A stretch of 64,000 nt of DNA from Pseudomonadales bacterium (GTDB lineage: Bacteria > Pseudomonadota > Gammaproteobacteria > Pseudomonadales > Ketobacteraceae): positions 1 to 64,000 of the forward strand of contig JAGUVW010000074.1 of the NCBI GenBank assembly GCA_020062665.1, in the 5' to 3' direction. Position 1 is the stretch's first letter; each line of letters opens with the position of its first letter. Of this stretch, positions 55,709 to 64,000 are shown piece after piece. Below the pieces are notes generated by a model. The model was not told the DNA's origin, did not search any database, and saw only the letters and a program-made list of their open reading frames with translations. The translations under genes and the position numbers were made by a program.

Positions 55709-56182
55709 CTAGCGCAGCAATTCGAGCACGCGGGCTTCGAAACGTTTGATGTCGGCCCGCACCTGCTCCAGGTCGTCCAGGTACATCACATGAATGTACA
55801 GCACGCGGCGATCGCTGGAGACATCCAGGGTCAGGGTGCCCGGCGTGAGGGAAATCAGGTTCGCCACCAGCGCGATCTCGCCATCGGTTTTGGCATCCAG
55901 TGGCACGGCGATCACGGCCGGTTTCATGTAGTGCGTAGGCGTGACCACATCCCAGGCCACCCGCAGATTCGAGCGGATCAGTTCCCGCAGGAAATAACCG
56001 GCGAACAGGATGATTTTCGGCACCCGTCGTACATAGGCGGCAAAGGCGGGCACTTCCCGCAGGGTGATACCGAGAATGATGTAGCCGAGCACAAAACCGG
56101 TGAGCAGGCCGGCGCCGCTGAAATCGCCCGATACCGCAATCCAGATCAGCGCCAGCAGAATATTCCAGGCGAAGGCACTCAT
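55709..56182 (-). CDS. mrpE: Mrp-type Na+/H+ antiporter subunit E
   Basis: The 157-residue protein has two N-terminal membrane spans (about 5-40) and the family sequences LRELIRSNLRVAWDVVTP and ALVANLISLTPGTLTLDVS, then a cytoplasmic end YIHVMYLDD. The C-terminal half probably faces the cytoplasm. Start ATG 56182 overlaps the mrpD stop by four bases (ATGA); a longer reading upstream lies inside mrpD. Complete family length. Confidence 0.93.
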   Translation of the reverse strand: MSAFAWNILLALIWIAVSGDFSGAGLLTGFVLGYIILGITLREVPAFAAYVRRVPKIILFAGYFLRELIRSNLRVAWDVVTPTHYMKPAVIAVPLDAKTDGEIALVANLISLTPGTLTLDVSSDRRVLYIHVMYLDDLEQVRADIKRFEARVLELLR

Positions 56183-57687
56183 GAGCGGTCTCCCAGTACG
56201 GCATTGATATAGCCCGGTGGGTCCAGCAGTTGGGAGGCAGTGGCAGAGGCCAGTTGATACACCGGTTCCGCCGCCACGCCGATCAGCACGGTGAGGGATG
56301 CCAGTGCCACCACCGTTCCCACCATCAGCCCGGTGCCACCGCGCTGTTGCACCGAAGCGGTACTGCCTTCCGGCATTTCTTTCCAGAATACTTCGGCCCA
56401 GATTTTTATCATCGAATACAGCGTCAGCAGGCCAACCACCAATGCGACCGCCACCAGCCACCAGAATTCCGCTTCCACCCCCGCCTTGATCACGATGAAT
56501 TTGCCGAAGAATCCGGACAGCGGTGGCAGGCCCGCCAACGACAGCGCCGGAATCAGAAACAGAATCCCCACCCAGGGATGCTGGCGGTACACACCGCCCA
56601 GTTGCTTCAGGTCATAACTGCCCTGCAGGCGATACACCAGGCCGCTGATCAGGAACAGATTCGACTTCACGATGATGTGATGCATGATGTAGAACACGCC
56701 GCCGATGATGGCCAGGGGCGTGAACAGCGCCAGCCCCATCAGCATGTAGCCGATCTGGCTGATGATGTGGAACGACAGAATACGGCGGAATTCAAACTGT
56801 GCGGCGGCACCCAGCACGCCCACCAGCATGGTAGCGCCCGCCATGCCCAGCAGCAGATCGCGGATCAGGGAATCCCCCAGCGGAAAAATCAGGGTGAAGA
56901 CGCGAAACAACGCATACACGCCCACTTTGGTGAGCAGCCCGGCAAACAGCGACGACACCGCCACCCGCGGCGTGTGATAGGACGCCGGCAGCCAGAAGAA
57001 CAGCGGAAACGCCCCGGCCTTGATACCGAACGCCACCAGGAACAGCATGGCGACGATCTGCACCATGGGGTTGTCCTGATGGGGCGCGAGTTTTTCTGCC
57101 AGATCCGCCATGTTCAGCGTGCCGGCCAATCCATACAGCAGTCCCACCGCCGACAGGAACATGGCAGACGACACCAGATTGAGCGTGACATATTTGATGG
57201 CGCCTTCCATCTGCGCCCGTTCGCCGCCCAGAATCAGCAGGGCGAACGATGCCACCAGCATCACTTCGAACCACACATACAGATTGAAAATATCGCCGGT
57301 CAGGAAGGCGCCGTTGACGCCCGCCAGCAGCAGATGCATCAGCGGATAGTAACCGTAATGCTCGTGGGCCTTGCTGATGGTAGCGAGGGAATAAATCGCC
57401 GTGGCCAATCCGGTGATACCGGTGAGCACCACCATGATGGCGCCGAGCAGATCCGCCACCAGCACGATGCCGAACGGCGCCGGCCAGTTGCCGGTGTACA
57501 TCACCTGGATGCCGTTGTCGTACACGCGCACCAGCAGCACCACGGCAGCCACCATCAGGCCGGTGGTGGCCATCACGCTGATGCCCCGCTGCAAGGCGCG
57601 GGAACGCCAGCAGATCAGCGACAACGCCGCCGCCGCCAGCGGAATCAGGATGGGGAGCAGAATATCCAGGGCCATCCCGTGGTTCAT
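56179..57687 (-). CDS. mrpD: Mrp-type Na+/H+ antiporter subunit D
   Basis: MrpD is a proton-translocating subunit homologous to NuoM/NuoN of complex I. The 502-residue protein has about 14 membrane spans. The conserved glutamate is in [13 protein letters not shown] and a key lysine region is in [14 protein letters not shown] and [14 protein letters not shown]. It has full family length. It overlaps mrpC and mrpE by four bases each, so translation is tightly coupled. Confidence 0.95.
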   Translation of the reverse strand: MNHGMALDILLPILIPLAAAALSLICWRSRALQRGISVMATTGLMVAAVVLLVRVYDNGIQVMYTGNWPAPFGIVLVADLLGAIMVVLTGITGLATAIYSLATISKAHEHYGYYPLMHLLLAGVNGAFLTGDIFNLYVWFEVMLVASFALLILGGERAQMEGAIKYVTLNLVSSAMFLSAVGLLYGLAGTLNMADLAEKLAPHQDNPMVQIVAMLFLVAFGIKAGAFPLFFWLPASYHTPRVAVSSLFAGLLTKVGVYALFRVFTLIFPLGDSLIRDLLLGMAGATMLVGVLGAAAQFEFRRILSFHIISQIGYMLMGLALFTPLAIIGGVFYIMHHIIVKSNLFLISGLVYRLQGSYDLKQLGGVYRQHPWVGILFLIPALSLAGLPPLSGFFGKFIVIKAGVEAEFWWLVAVALVVGLLTLYSMIKIWAEVFWKEMPEGSTASVQQRGGTGLMVGTVVALASLTVLIGVAAEPVYQLASATASQLLDPPGYINAVLGDRS

Positions 57688-58031
57688 GTGTCGGTATCCT
57701 TCATCTGATCCATGTCGTCGGCTTTCACCACTTCATAGGCGCGGTGAATCAGCACCACCGCAAACGCCAGTACGCCCAGGCCGATCACGATGGCGGTGAG
57801 GATCAGCGCCTGCGCCAGTGGATCGGCCACTACGGCGGCCGCTTCGGTCGAGCCCTCGACAATCAGCGGCGGGCCATGGCGGGTCAGGCCGGCGCTGGTG
57901 AAGATCAGCAGGTTGGCGGCGTTGGACAGCAGCATCAGCCCGATCACCAGTTTGACGATGGAGCGCCGCAGGATCATGTAGATGGCGGTGGTGTAGAGCA
58001 CACCCACCGCGATGGCAAGCAAGGTATTCAT
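57684..58031 (-). CDS. mrpC: Mrp-type Na+/H+ antiporter subunit C
   Basis: MrpC resembles NuoK. The 115-residue protein has three membrane spans and the core [20 protein letters not shown] and [21 protein letters not shown]. Start ATG 58031 is at the mrpB stop (one-base overlap). An in-frame extension upstream lies inside mrpB and is not real. The C-terminal tail is short and acidic. Confidence 0.95.
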   Translation of the reverse strand: MNTLLAIAVGVLYTTAIYMILRRSIVKLVIGLMLLSNAANLLIFTSAGLTRHGPPLIVEGSTEAAAVVADPLAQALILTAIVIGLGVLAFAVVLIHRAYEVVKADDMDQMKDTDT

Positions 58032-58468
58032 CAGTCCTCCGCTTCGGCCAGGGTGAGCAGGATGGTGAGCACGGTGCCGATCACCACCAGATACACACCG
58101 ATATCGAACAGCAGCGGCGTGCCCACTTTCAGCATGCCGAACATGGGTACATCCAGCTCCATCCATTGCGATGTCATGAACGGTTGTCCCAGGAACAGTC
58201 CCGGCAGCCCCGACAGAATCGCAATGGCCAGACCCCAGCCCAGCAGATCGCGGGGATCCACCGCCACCAGCCGGCGCGCTGCTTTCACGTCACTGAAAAT
58301 CATGTACAGCACGATCGCGGCGGCAGCTACCAGTCCGCCAATAAAACCACCGCCCGGTTCGTTGTGGCCCCGCAGCAGCATGAACAGGGAAAACAGGATC
58401 AGCAGTGGCAGCAGAAAGTAACCGGTAACCCGCAGAATCAGGGATTGATGCTGACGTGGATTATTCAT
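58031..58468 (-). CDS. mrpB: Mrp-type Na+/H+ antiporter subunit B
   Basis: The 145-residue protein has four membrane spans and the family signature [25 protein letters not shown]. It is a separate gene, in contrast to the fused A-B subunit of the seven-gene Pha/Sha systems of Rhizobium and Pseudomonas. It overlaps mrpA by eight bases. Expected function is as part of the proton/sodium pathway; the single subunit alone is not active. Confidence 0.95.
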   Translation of the reverse strand: MNNPRQHQSLILRVTGYFLLPLLILFSLFMLLRGHNEPGGGFIGGLVAAAAIVLYMIFSDVKAARRLVAVDPRDLLGWGLAIAILSGLPGLFLGQPFMTSQWMELDVPMFGMLKVGTPLLFDIGVYLVVIGTVLTILLTLAEAED

Positions 58469-60758
58469 GACGTTTGTCCTCGGCCCGCAACCGGATCATC
58501 GCCAACACACCGATCGCCGCCAGCGCCAGCACAAAGATTTCCCCCAGGGTATCCAGGGCACGGAAATCCACCAGAATCACATTCACCATATTGCGGCCAT
58601 AACCGGAGGGCAGGCTCTCGGCAATGTGCCAGTGGGAAATGCTGTCGTACAGGCGGGCGTCGAGCGCGAACAGTACCAGCGCTGTCATGGTGACACCGAC
58701 ACTGGCCGCCACAATCGCATCGCGCACCCGCAGCGCGGTGGATGACAGTTTGAGAAAACCGGGCAGGCGGAACAGCACCAGCACCAGCAGAATCACGGTC
58801 AGTGTTTCCACCAGCACCTGGGTGATGCCCAGATCCGGCGCGCTGAACATCACATAGAGCAATGCCACCGTGAATCCCACTGCACCCAGCGCCGCCACCG
58901 CACCCAGTCGTGACGTGGTGCGGGCGGCGGTAATCGCACCCGCCATCAGGGTGAAAATCAGTACCGCTTCGTGGAACTGCACATCGCGCAGATCCAGATG
59001 CAGGCGCAGGCCATCGCCTTTCATTCCAATCACCAGCCACACCAGACTCATGCTGGTGAGCAGGGTAATCATCAGGTAGTAACGCAGATAACCGCTCTGG
59101 AAAAAACGCGTCTGGGTTTCTGCGATGCGCACCAGCGCGGCCATCAGCCAGTCGTAGCCCCGTTCCGGCCCGCGTTTGGCCAGGGTATCGGTAAAGGCGG
59201 TGGCCGTGCGGAAACCATCATGCCAGCGATACAACAACAAGCCTGCGATCAGGCTGAACAGACTCAGTCCCAGCGCCGGATTGATGCCGTGCCACAGGGC
59301 CAGATCCGGATTCACCGGCGTGCCCGCCACTGCACTGGTGGCCGCTGCCAGCAGATGCTGGTCCACCCAGGGTGCAAACAGGCCGCCCAGCAATCCCAAC
59401 GTTGCGAGCACTACCGGGCCGGCGAGCAACGCGGGCGGGGCTTCGTGGGGTATTTTCTTCGTCGCCACCGGCTGACCGTACCAGGGCAGAATGCCGATCA
59501 GCGCCGCCACCGCCACGGTCATCACGGCGCCGGCCACCACCATTGCCAACAGCCAGGTACGCGGATCATCCAGCACGGATTCGAACAGCAATTCCTTCGC
59601 CACAAACCCGAACATCGGCAACACGCCCGCCAGCGACAAAGCCGCCACGCCGGCGACGACAGCGGTGACAGGCATGGCGCGAAACAGGCCGCCGGTATCC
59701 CGCAGATCCTTGCTGCCAGTTTCATGGTCGATGATGCCGGCGATCATGAACAGCGCACCTTTATACAGTGAGTGCGCCAGCAGAAATGCCATCGCCGCTG
59801 CCAGCGCCTGTTCGCTGCCGATGCCGATCAGCAGGGTGAGTGTGCCCAGTGCCATCACGGTGGAATAGGCCAGCATTTTCTTGATACCGGTGCTGCGCAC
59901 TGCCAGCCAGATGCCGATGAACAACGTCACCGCGCCGGCGGTTCCCAGCAGCGCGCTCCATAATTCCGTGCCACCCAGTGCAGGATGCAACCGCGCCAGC
60001 AGATAAACGCCGGCTTTCACCATGGTGGCGGAATGCAGATAAGCTGACACGGGGGTGGGTGCCGCCATTGCATTCGGCAGCCAGAAATGAAACGGAAACT
60101 GCGCCGACTTGGTGAACGCACCGAGCACGATCAGCAGCAGAATCGGCGTGTAAAGCGCGTGCTGGCGAATGGCATCGCCGTTGTCCAGCAGTTCGGTCAA
60201 TTCATAACTGCCGCCCACCTGTCCCAGCAGGATCAGGCCGGTCATCAGCGCCAGTCCGCCGCCCACGGTGACAAACAAACCCTGCAACGCCGAACGCCGT
60301 GCACTGGCATCCTCGTGATTGAAACCGATCAGCAGATACGAGGTGATGCTGGTGAGCTCCCAGAACACAAACAGCGCGATCAGGTTATCCGCCAGCACCA
60401 CCCCCAGCATGGAGGACATGAACGCCAGCAGAATCACATAGAACCGCCCCAGATCCCGATGGCCCTCCAGATAGCGGCCGGCATAGGCCACGATGAACAG
60501 ACCGATGCCGCTGATCAACAAGGCGAACAGCAGCGACAGGCCATCGATGCGGAAACTCAGGCGGATCTGCAGCGAGGGAATCCAGTCGTAGAAAAACAGC
60601 ACGGTGCCGCTATTGATATCCGGCAAAAAGGACAGGAAGTACAACAGCAGTGTGGCGGGCCATAACGCCAGAATCCAGCCACTGTGACGGCCAGTAAGCC
60701 GGTGCAACCAGGCGGCCAGCGCGGCCACCCCAAAACCACCCAACAGGGCATACAGCAT
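58461..60758 (-). CDS. mrpA: Mrp-type Na+/H+ antiporter subunit A
   Basis: MrpA resembles NuoL and is the largest antiporter subunit. The 765-residue protein has about 20 spans. The conserved glutamate is in [16 protein letters not shown], and key lysines are in [16 protein letters not shown] and [13 protein letters not shown]. The C-terminal part (from about 600) has the DUF4040/MrpB-like module with [22 protein letters not shown]. The start is ATG 60758 with GGAGG seven bases upstream; a longer reading adds 36 unlikely residues. It heads the operon A to G, which pumps sodium out in exchange for protons and suits saline or alkaline habitats. Confidence 0.95.
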   Translation of the reverse strand: MLYALLGGFGVAALAAWLHRLTGRHSGWILALWPATLLLYFLSFLPDINSGTVLFFYDWIPSLQIRLSFRIDGLSLLFALLISGIGLFIVAYAGRYLEGHRDLGRFYVILLAFMSSMLGVVLADNLIALFVFWELTSITSYLLIGFNHEDASARRSALQGLFVTVGGGLALMTGLILLGQVGGSYELTELLDNGDAIRQHALYTPILLLIVLGAFTKSAQFPFHFWLPNAMAAPTPVSAYLHSATMVKAGVYLLARLHPALGGTELWSALLGTAGAVTLFIGIWLAVRSTGIKKMLAYSTVMALGTLTLLIGIGSEQALAAAMAFLLAHSLYKGALFMIAGIIDHETGSKDLRDTGGLFRAMPVTAVVAGVAALSLAGVLPMFGFVAKELLFESVLDDPRTWLLAMVVAGAVMTVAVAALIGILPWYGQPVATKKIPHEAPPALLAGPVVLATLGLLGGLFAPWVDQHLLAAATSAVAGTPVNPDLALWHGINPALGLSLFSLIAGLLLYRWHDGFRTATAFTDTLAKRGPERGYDWLMAALVRIAETQTRFFQSGYLRYYLMITLLTSMSLVWLVIGMKGDGLRLHLDLRDVQFHEAVLIFTLMAGAITAARTTSRLGAVAALGAVGFTVALLYVMFSAPDLGITQVLVETLTVILLVLVLFRLPGFLKLSSTALRVRDAIVAASVGVTMTALVLFALDARLYDSISHWHIAESLPSGYGRNMVNVILVDFRALDTLGEIFVLALAAIGVLAMIRLRAEDKRHE

Positions 60759-60932
60759 GGAAGCGCCTCCATGGCAGAAGTCTGCGAATAACTGGCAGAA
60801 AATCAGGCGTCTCACGACGCGAATAAAAAACCCGGCACAGCGGGGTATCCATCTGTGACCGCCCACCGCTGTTCAGGTTCCCATGTCAGCGGGACAGCGG
60901 GGAATGCCAGCAGGTCAGTCACCTTATCACCG

Positions 60933-60962
60933 TTCGCCCTGACGCACCAAAACTGCGATAAT
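60933..60962 (+). promoter_or_regulatory. Candidate promoter of tsaB
   Basis: GATAAT (60957-60962) is a good -10. The best -35, TTCGCC (60933-60938), is weak with an 18-base spacer. The start would give a leader of about 17 bases before ATG 60985. Confidence 0.35.
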
Positions 60963-60984
60963 GCAGCCCCGCCGGAGGTCATCC

Positions 60985-61686
60985 ATGTCCATTCACCTGC
61001 TCGCCATCGACACATCGTCGGAAGCCTGTTCAGTCGCCCTGCAATGTGGCGACAGCAGCATTTATCGTTTCACCGATCAGCCGCGCAAGCACGCGGAACG
61101 GGTGCTGCCCATGGTGGAAGACGTACTGCGTGAAGCCGGCATTGCACTGTCGCGTCTGGATGCCATTGCGTTCGGGCGCGGCCCGGGTTCCTTCACTGGA
61201 TTGCGCATCGCGGCGGGCACTGTGCAGGGGTTGGCGTTCGGCGCTGATCTGCCGGTGGTGCCGGTGTCGTCGCTGATGGGATTGGCGCAGCGGGCCTGGC
61301 GTGAATTCGGCTGGCATCGTGTGCACGCCGCGTTCGATGCGCGCATGGGTGAAGTGTATTGGGGATCGTATCTGCGGCAGGATGATGGCGATTGGCAATT
61401 GCAGGGTGAAGAATGCGTGAGCCGCCCCGAACACCTGCTGCGTGCCGCAGGAATAATGCAGGATGAAGGCTGGAGTGGTGCCGGCTCCGGCTGGCTGTAT
61501 CGCGCGGCGCTGGAACCGTTGACAGGTACGCTGGAACACTGCGATGCCACACTGCTGCCCCACGCGCTGGACCTGCTGCCGCTGGCGCAACGGGCATTCT
61601 CCAACGGTGACGTGGTGCGGGCCGAGCAGGTGGTGCCGGTGTATCTGCGCAACGATGTCGCCGCCAAACCTTCTTCACAACGTTGA
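60985..61686 (+). CDS. tsaB: tRNA threonylcarbamoyladenosine biosynthesis protein TsaB
   Basis: TsaB binds TsaD and TsaE to make the t6A37 modification of ANN-decoding tRNAs. The 233-residue ASKHA-fold protein begins HLLAIDTSSEACSVALQ, followed by HAERVLPMVEDVL, AFGRGPGSFTGLRIAAGTVQGLAF and FDARMGEVYWGSY, the standard order. Start ATG 60985 has GGAGG seven bases upstream. Divergent from mrpA over a 226-base gap. Typical length. It shares a plus-strand run with the thioesterase and uppP genes. Confidence 0.96.
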   Translation: MSIHLLAIDTSSEACSVALQCGDSSIYRFTDQPRKHAERVLPMVEDVLREAGIALSRLDAIAFGRGPGSFTGLRIAAGTVQGLAFGADLPVVPVSSLMGLAQRAWREFGWHRVHAAFDARMGEVYWGSYLRQDDGDWQLQGEECVSRPEHLLRAAGIMQDEGWSGAGSGWLYRAALEPLTGTLEHCDATLLPHALDLLPLAQRAFSNGDVVRAEQVVPVYLRNDVAAKPSSQR

Positions 61687-61693
61687 GGGCATC

Positions 61694-62134
61694 ATGGATA
61701 CAGCGAGTTTGAACTGGGATCTGCCCTCACCGCACATTCTGCCGCTGGATGTGACACCCGCGCATATCGATGTCATGGGCCACACCAATAATGTGGTGTA
61801 TCTGGAGTGGCTGGAACAAGTGGCCTGGGCCCATTCCAACGCGCTCGGGCTGGATTGGGATCTGTATAAAAAACTCAATCGTGCCCTGGTGGCGCGACGT
61901 CACGAAATCGATTATCTGGCGGCCACGTTTGTCGGCGAACATCTGTTGCTGGGCACCTGGATTGTGGGCAATGATCGCAAGCTGTCAGTGACCCGGCGTT
62001 ACCAGATCATTCGCCCCGCCGATGGCGCAACGGTATTGCGCGGCCAGACCCACTGGGTGTGCATCGAACTGGATTCCGGCAAACCCAAGCGCATGCCACC
62101 GGAATTTGCCGACGGCTATGTCGTTACGGCATGA
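61694..62134 (+). CDS. Acyl-CoA thioesterase, 4HBT/YbgC-like hotdog family
   Basis: The 146-residue protein has the 4-hydroxybenzoyl-CoA thioesterase signature with the catalytic aspartate: VTPAHIDVMGHTNNVVYLEWLEQVAW. Residues later, ALVARRHEIDYLAATFVGEHLLLGTWI, fit the hotdog core helix and strands. The substrate is an acyl-CoA of unknown length; some family members work with phospholipid metabolism or the Tol-Pal locus, but that context is absent here. Start ATG 61694 follows TTGAGGG and is seven bases after tsaB, with which it is probably co-transcribed. Confidence 0.85.
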   Translation: MDTASLNWDLPSPHILPLDVTPAHIDVMGHTNNVVYLEWLEQVAWAHSNALGLDWDLYKKLNRALVARRHEIDYLAATFVGEHLLLGTWIVGNDRKLSVTRRYQIIRPADGATVLRGQTHWVCIELDSGKPKRMPPEFADGYVVTA

Positions 62135-62176
62135 ATTCTTTCTTCTATATATAGATAGTCTTCTTGAGGAAGCAGT

Positions 62177-62980
62177 ATGGATCTCTATCAGGCAGTGATA
62201 TTGGCGTTGATTCAGGGGCTGACGGAATTCCTGCCGGTGTCCAGTTCGGCGCATCTGATTCTGCCGTCGCAGGTGCTGGGTTGGCCGGATCAGGGCGCCG
62301 CGTTCGACGTTGCGGTGCATCTGGGAACGCTCACCGCCGTGGTGGCGTATTTCATCGCGGACATTCGCCGGGTGGTGACGGGCTTTTTCAGCGGTGTGCA
62401 GCAGCGCCAGATGAACGCGGATGTGCAGCTGGGCGTGAACATCATCATCGCCACGATTCCGGCAGTGATCATCGGTGGCCTGTTCAACCATTTCATTGAA
62501 GAGAACCTGCGTTCCAGTTTCGTGATCGCCTGCACCACCATTATTTTCGGCCTGTTGCTGTGGGCATCGGAAAAGCAGGGCAGCCTGAATAAAGAAGAAC
62601 ATCACTTGACCTGGCGCCTGGCGCTGGTGATTGGGCTGGCGCAGGCCATCGCGTTGATTCCCGGCACCTCCCGCAGCGGCATCACCATGACGGCGGCGCT
62701 GTTTCTGGGATTCAGCCGCACGATGTCGGCGCGCTTTTCCATGCTGCTGTCCATTCCCATCATTCTGGCGGCGGGCTCGCTGGAAACCTTCAAGCTCATC
62801 AAGTCCACCGGCCCGGTGCAGTGGGATCTGATGGGGATCGGCATTGCGGTGTCGGCGATCAGTGCCTTCCTCTGCATTCACCTGTTCATGAAATGGCTGG
62901 AGCGCATCGGCATGCTGCCGTTCGTGATCTACCGGATGCTGCTGGGCGTGACATTGTTTGCGGTGGTGGGATTAAACTGA
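62177..62980 (+). CDS. uppP: Undecaprenyl-diphosphatase (BacA)
   Basis: UppP dephosphorylates C55-PP on the outer face of the inner membrane to recycle the lipid carrier. The 267-residue protein has about seven membrane spans. The family motif (E/Q)xxxE is present as IQGLTE (Q13, E17), followed by FLPVSSSAHLILP, and the second motif PGTSRSGITMT is complete. The E-to-Q at position 13 is a known variant of the motif. ATG 62177 follows TTGAGGAAGC. It complements UppS at 22858-23625. Bacitracin tolerance is a secondary trait of the family. Confidence 0.96.
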   Translation: MDLYQAVILALIQGLTEFLPVSSSAHLILPSQVLGWPDQGAAFDVAVHLGTLTAVVAYFIADIRRVVTGFFSGVQQRQMNADVQLGVNIIIATIPAVIIGGLFNHFIEENLRSSFVIACTTIIFGLLLWASEKQGSLNKEEHHLTWRLALVIGLAQAIALIPGTSRSGITMTAALFLGFSRTMSARFSMLLSIPIILAAGSLETFKLIKSTGPVQWDLMGIGIAVSAISAFLCIHLFMKWLERIGMLPFVIYRMLLGVTLFAVVGLN

Positions 62981-63058
62981 TTAGGCAACCGGCCTGCCGG
63001 CGGCAGGCTATACTCAATCCATTCGCGCTGAAATTCAGGTAACGAGCACGGCGGCATC

Positions 63059-63430
63059 ATGCGGGTAAGCGCATCACCGATCCAGACCTACATCAATGGC
63101 TCTGCCCAGAGCCAGGATCTGTTGCGCCAGGAACAAATCCAGCAGACTGCGCGGGAGCAGGACAAAGCCCGCCAGCGCGAACAGCAGGCCACCCTCGACC
63201 AGACCGTGCAGATCAGCGACGCCGCCCGCCGGGTGGCCCAGCAGCGCGAAGTGGTACCCACCGACAAGTCCGCCAAGTCCCAGCGTGCCTATCAGTACTA
63301 TCCTTTCCCCGACAACAGTGGCCTGTCCGCACCCCAGCAGAAGGCCCTGCAAACCTACAGCAATAATCAGAACCTGAGCCGCACCGATACCAACGGTGAT
63401 TTTCTGGGCTCGGTGGATGTCTTTGCCTGA
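63059..63430 (+). CDS. Unrecognised small soluble protein
   Basis: I do not recognise this 123-residue protein. It starts MRVSASPIQTYINGSAQS-like with no signal peptide, then has a glutamine/arginine-rich helical stretch (about 23-48), a conserved-looking VQISDAARRVAQQ (about 50-62), and a disordered tyrosine/asparagine-rich tail (YQYYPFPDN, NNQNLSRTDTNGDF). The N-terminal RVSASPI and the ISDAAR block resemble the start of proteins from the putative metalloprotease/SprA-like group, but no catalytic motif is present. It is 78 bases after uppP and 65 before rsmJ. Confidence 0.6.
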   Translation: MRVSASPIQTYINGSAQSQDLLRQEQIQQTAREQDKARQREQQATLDQTVQISDAARRVAQQREVVPTDKSAKSQRAYQYYPFPDNSGLSAPQQKALQTYSNNQNLSRTDTNGDFLGSVDVFA

Positions 63431-63495
63431 CGCTGACTTTTCCGCCGTGATGTGGGTGTTGTCGCGTCACGCCGTTGACCCTGGAGTTGTTCTGA

Positions 63496-64000
63496 ATGAA
63501 TCCCGCTATCACCTGGTGCATCGCCGATTCGGCCCCCTTGCGGGAGCGGCTGACGCAGCTGGCGCTACCCGCAACGCTGTTTGCCGATCATTGGCAGAGC
63601 GGGGCTGAACCGGCCGAGTCCGTGCAGGCTGTGCTGGAGTGGCAGGACGACCATATCCAGCTGCGTCCACTGGCAAAAGAGCTGGGCAATCCGATCGCGG
63701 TGGATTTCCTGCACGGCAAGACCGGCTTTCGCGCCCAACGCTTTGCCCATGAAATGATTGTGAAAGCCGTGGCCGGCCGCAGCCGCGAACCACTGACGGT
63801 GGTGGATGCCACTGCCGGACTCGGGCGCGACGGTTTCCTGCTGGCGGCGGCGGGCTTTTCCGTCACCCTGATGGAGCGCCATCCCGCCATCGCAACCCTG
63901 CTGGCGGACGGCCTCTACCGCGCTGCCCAGGATGCGGACATGGCGCCGGTCTGTGCCCGGCTGCGGCTGCAGGTCGGCGCGTCCCATGACCTGTTGCAGC
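63496..64000 (+). CDS. rsmJ: 16S rRNA (guanine(1516)-N(2))-methyltransferase, partial
   Basis: The reading frame starts at ATG 63496 and runs off the window end without a stop, so 168 codons are visible of an expected 250 or so. The visible part has the RsmJ order: an N-terminal domain with VDFLHGKTGFRAQRFAHE, then the SAM motif VVDATAGLGRDGFLLAAAGF and the acidic motif LMERHP. RsmJ (formerly YhiQ) methylates G1516 of 16S rRNA. The beginning MNPAITWCIADSAPLRERL has a tryptophan-cysteine pair. No clear Shine-Dalgarno is seen (TTGTTCTGA precedes the ATG). Confidence 0.88.
   Translation, partial: MNPAITWCIADSAPLRERLTQLALPATLFADHWQSGAEPAESVQAVLEWQDDHIQLRPLAKELGNPIAVDFLHGKTGFRAQRFAHEMIVKAVAGRSREPLTVVDATAGLGRDGFLLAAAGFSVTLMERHPAIATLLADGLYRAAQDADMAPVCARLRLQVGASHDLLQ

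Noticed and set aside
56230-57708. A 492-codon plus-strand frame across mrpD.
   Set aside because: It is antisense to a certain operon gene and is low-complexity H/Q/R-rich.

Overview
The window comes from a GC-rich gammaproteobacterial chromosome. The long runs of housekeeping genes (dapE-yffB-dapD-dapC-glnD-map, then rpsB-tsf-pyrH-frr-uppS-cdsA-dxr-rseP-bamA-skp-lpxD-fabZ-lpxA-lpxB-rnhB-dnaE-accA) are in the order typical of Pseudomonas-like gammaproteobacteria. An AlgP-like lysine/alanine-rich protein, fabA-fabB and a seven-gene Mrp sodium antiporter operon suggest a marine Pseudomonadales/Oceanospirillales relative, possibly of the Alcanivorax type. The genus is inference. No tRNA, rRNA, CRISPR array, phage or insertion sequence was found.

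Region 1 (1-8700) is the more accessory end. It holds a PhaC-like alpha/beta hydrolase with a serine nucleophile, a predicted di-iron metal-dependent hydrolase behind a cluster of GTnACATAAA repeats, a MerR-type regulator, a DUF4382 lipoprotein, a bis-MGD molybdoenzyme, an unrecognised protein with an internal duplication, and an O-methyltransferase. Region 2 (8700-19400, all minus strand) starts with an SLC13/TrkA-C transporter. It continues with the lysine/diaminopimelate genes dapE, dapD and dapC, an ArsC/Spx-like reductase, two unrecognised proteins, glnD and map. The dapC-dapD and dapD-yffB gaps contain strong inverted repeats.

Region 3 (19500-39500, all plus strand) is the translation, envelope and lipid A block. 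Ribosomal protein S2 and EF-Ts are followed by UMP kinase and ribosome recycling factor. Next come undecaprenyl and CDP-DAG synthesis, DXP reductoisomerase, RseP, BamA, Skp, the LpxD/FabZ/LpxA/LpxB set, RNase HII, DnaE, AccA and a TauE/SafE-type permease. Region 4 (39500-52500) has a DUF2057 lipoprotein, a porin with an elaborate upstream region (FNR/Anr-like box, consensus -10, nested inverted repeats), fabA-fabB, ccmFGHI without ccmA-E, a YbaK-HDOD fusion, adk, and an AlgP-like protein ending in an AT-hook.

Region 5 (52500-64000) carries mobA, a DinG/YoaA-type helicase, mrpABCDEFG, tsaB, a hotdog thioesterase, uppP, a small unrecognised protein, and the start of rsmJ, which runs off the window. 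Functional links cross regions. MobA makes the dinucleotide cofactor used by the molybdoenzyme. FabA/FabB/FabZ and AccA feed acyl chains to the Lpx enzymes. UppS and UppP make and recycle undecaprenyl phosphate. BamA and Skp deliver proteins such as the porin to the outer membrane. Most genes are ordinary. The less explained material is regulatory DNA, a few unknown proteins and the YbaK-HDOD fusion.
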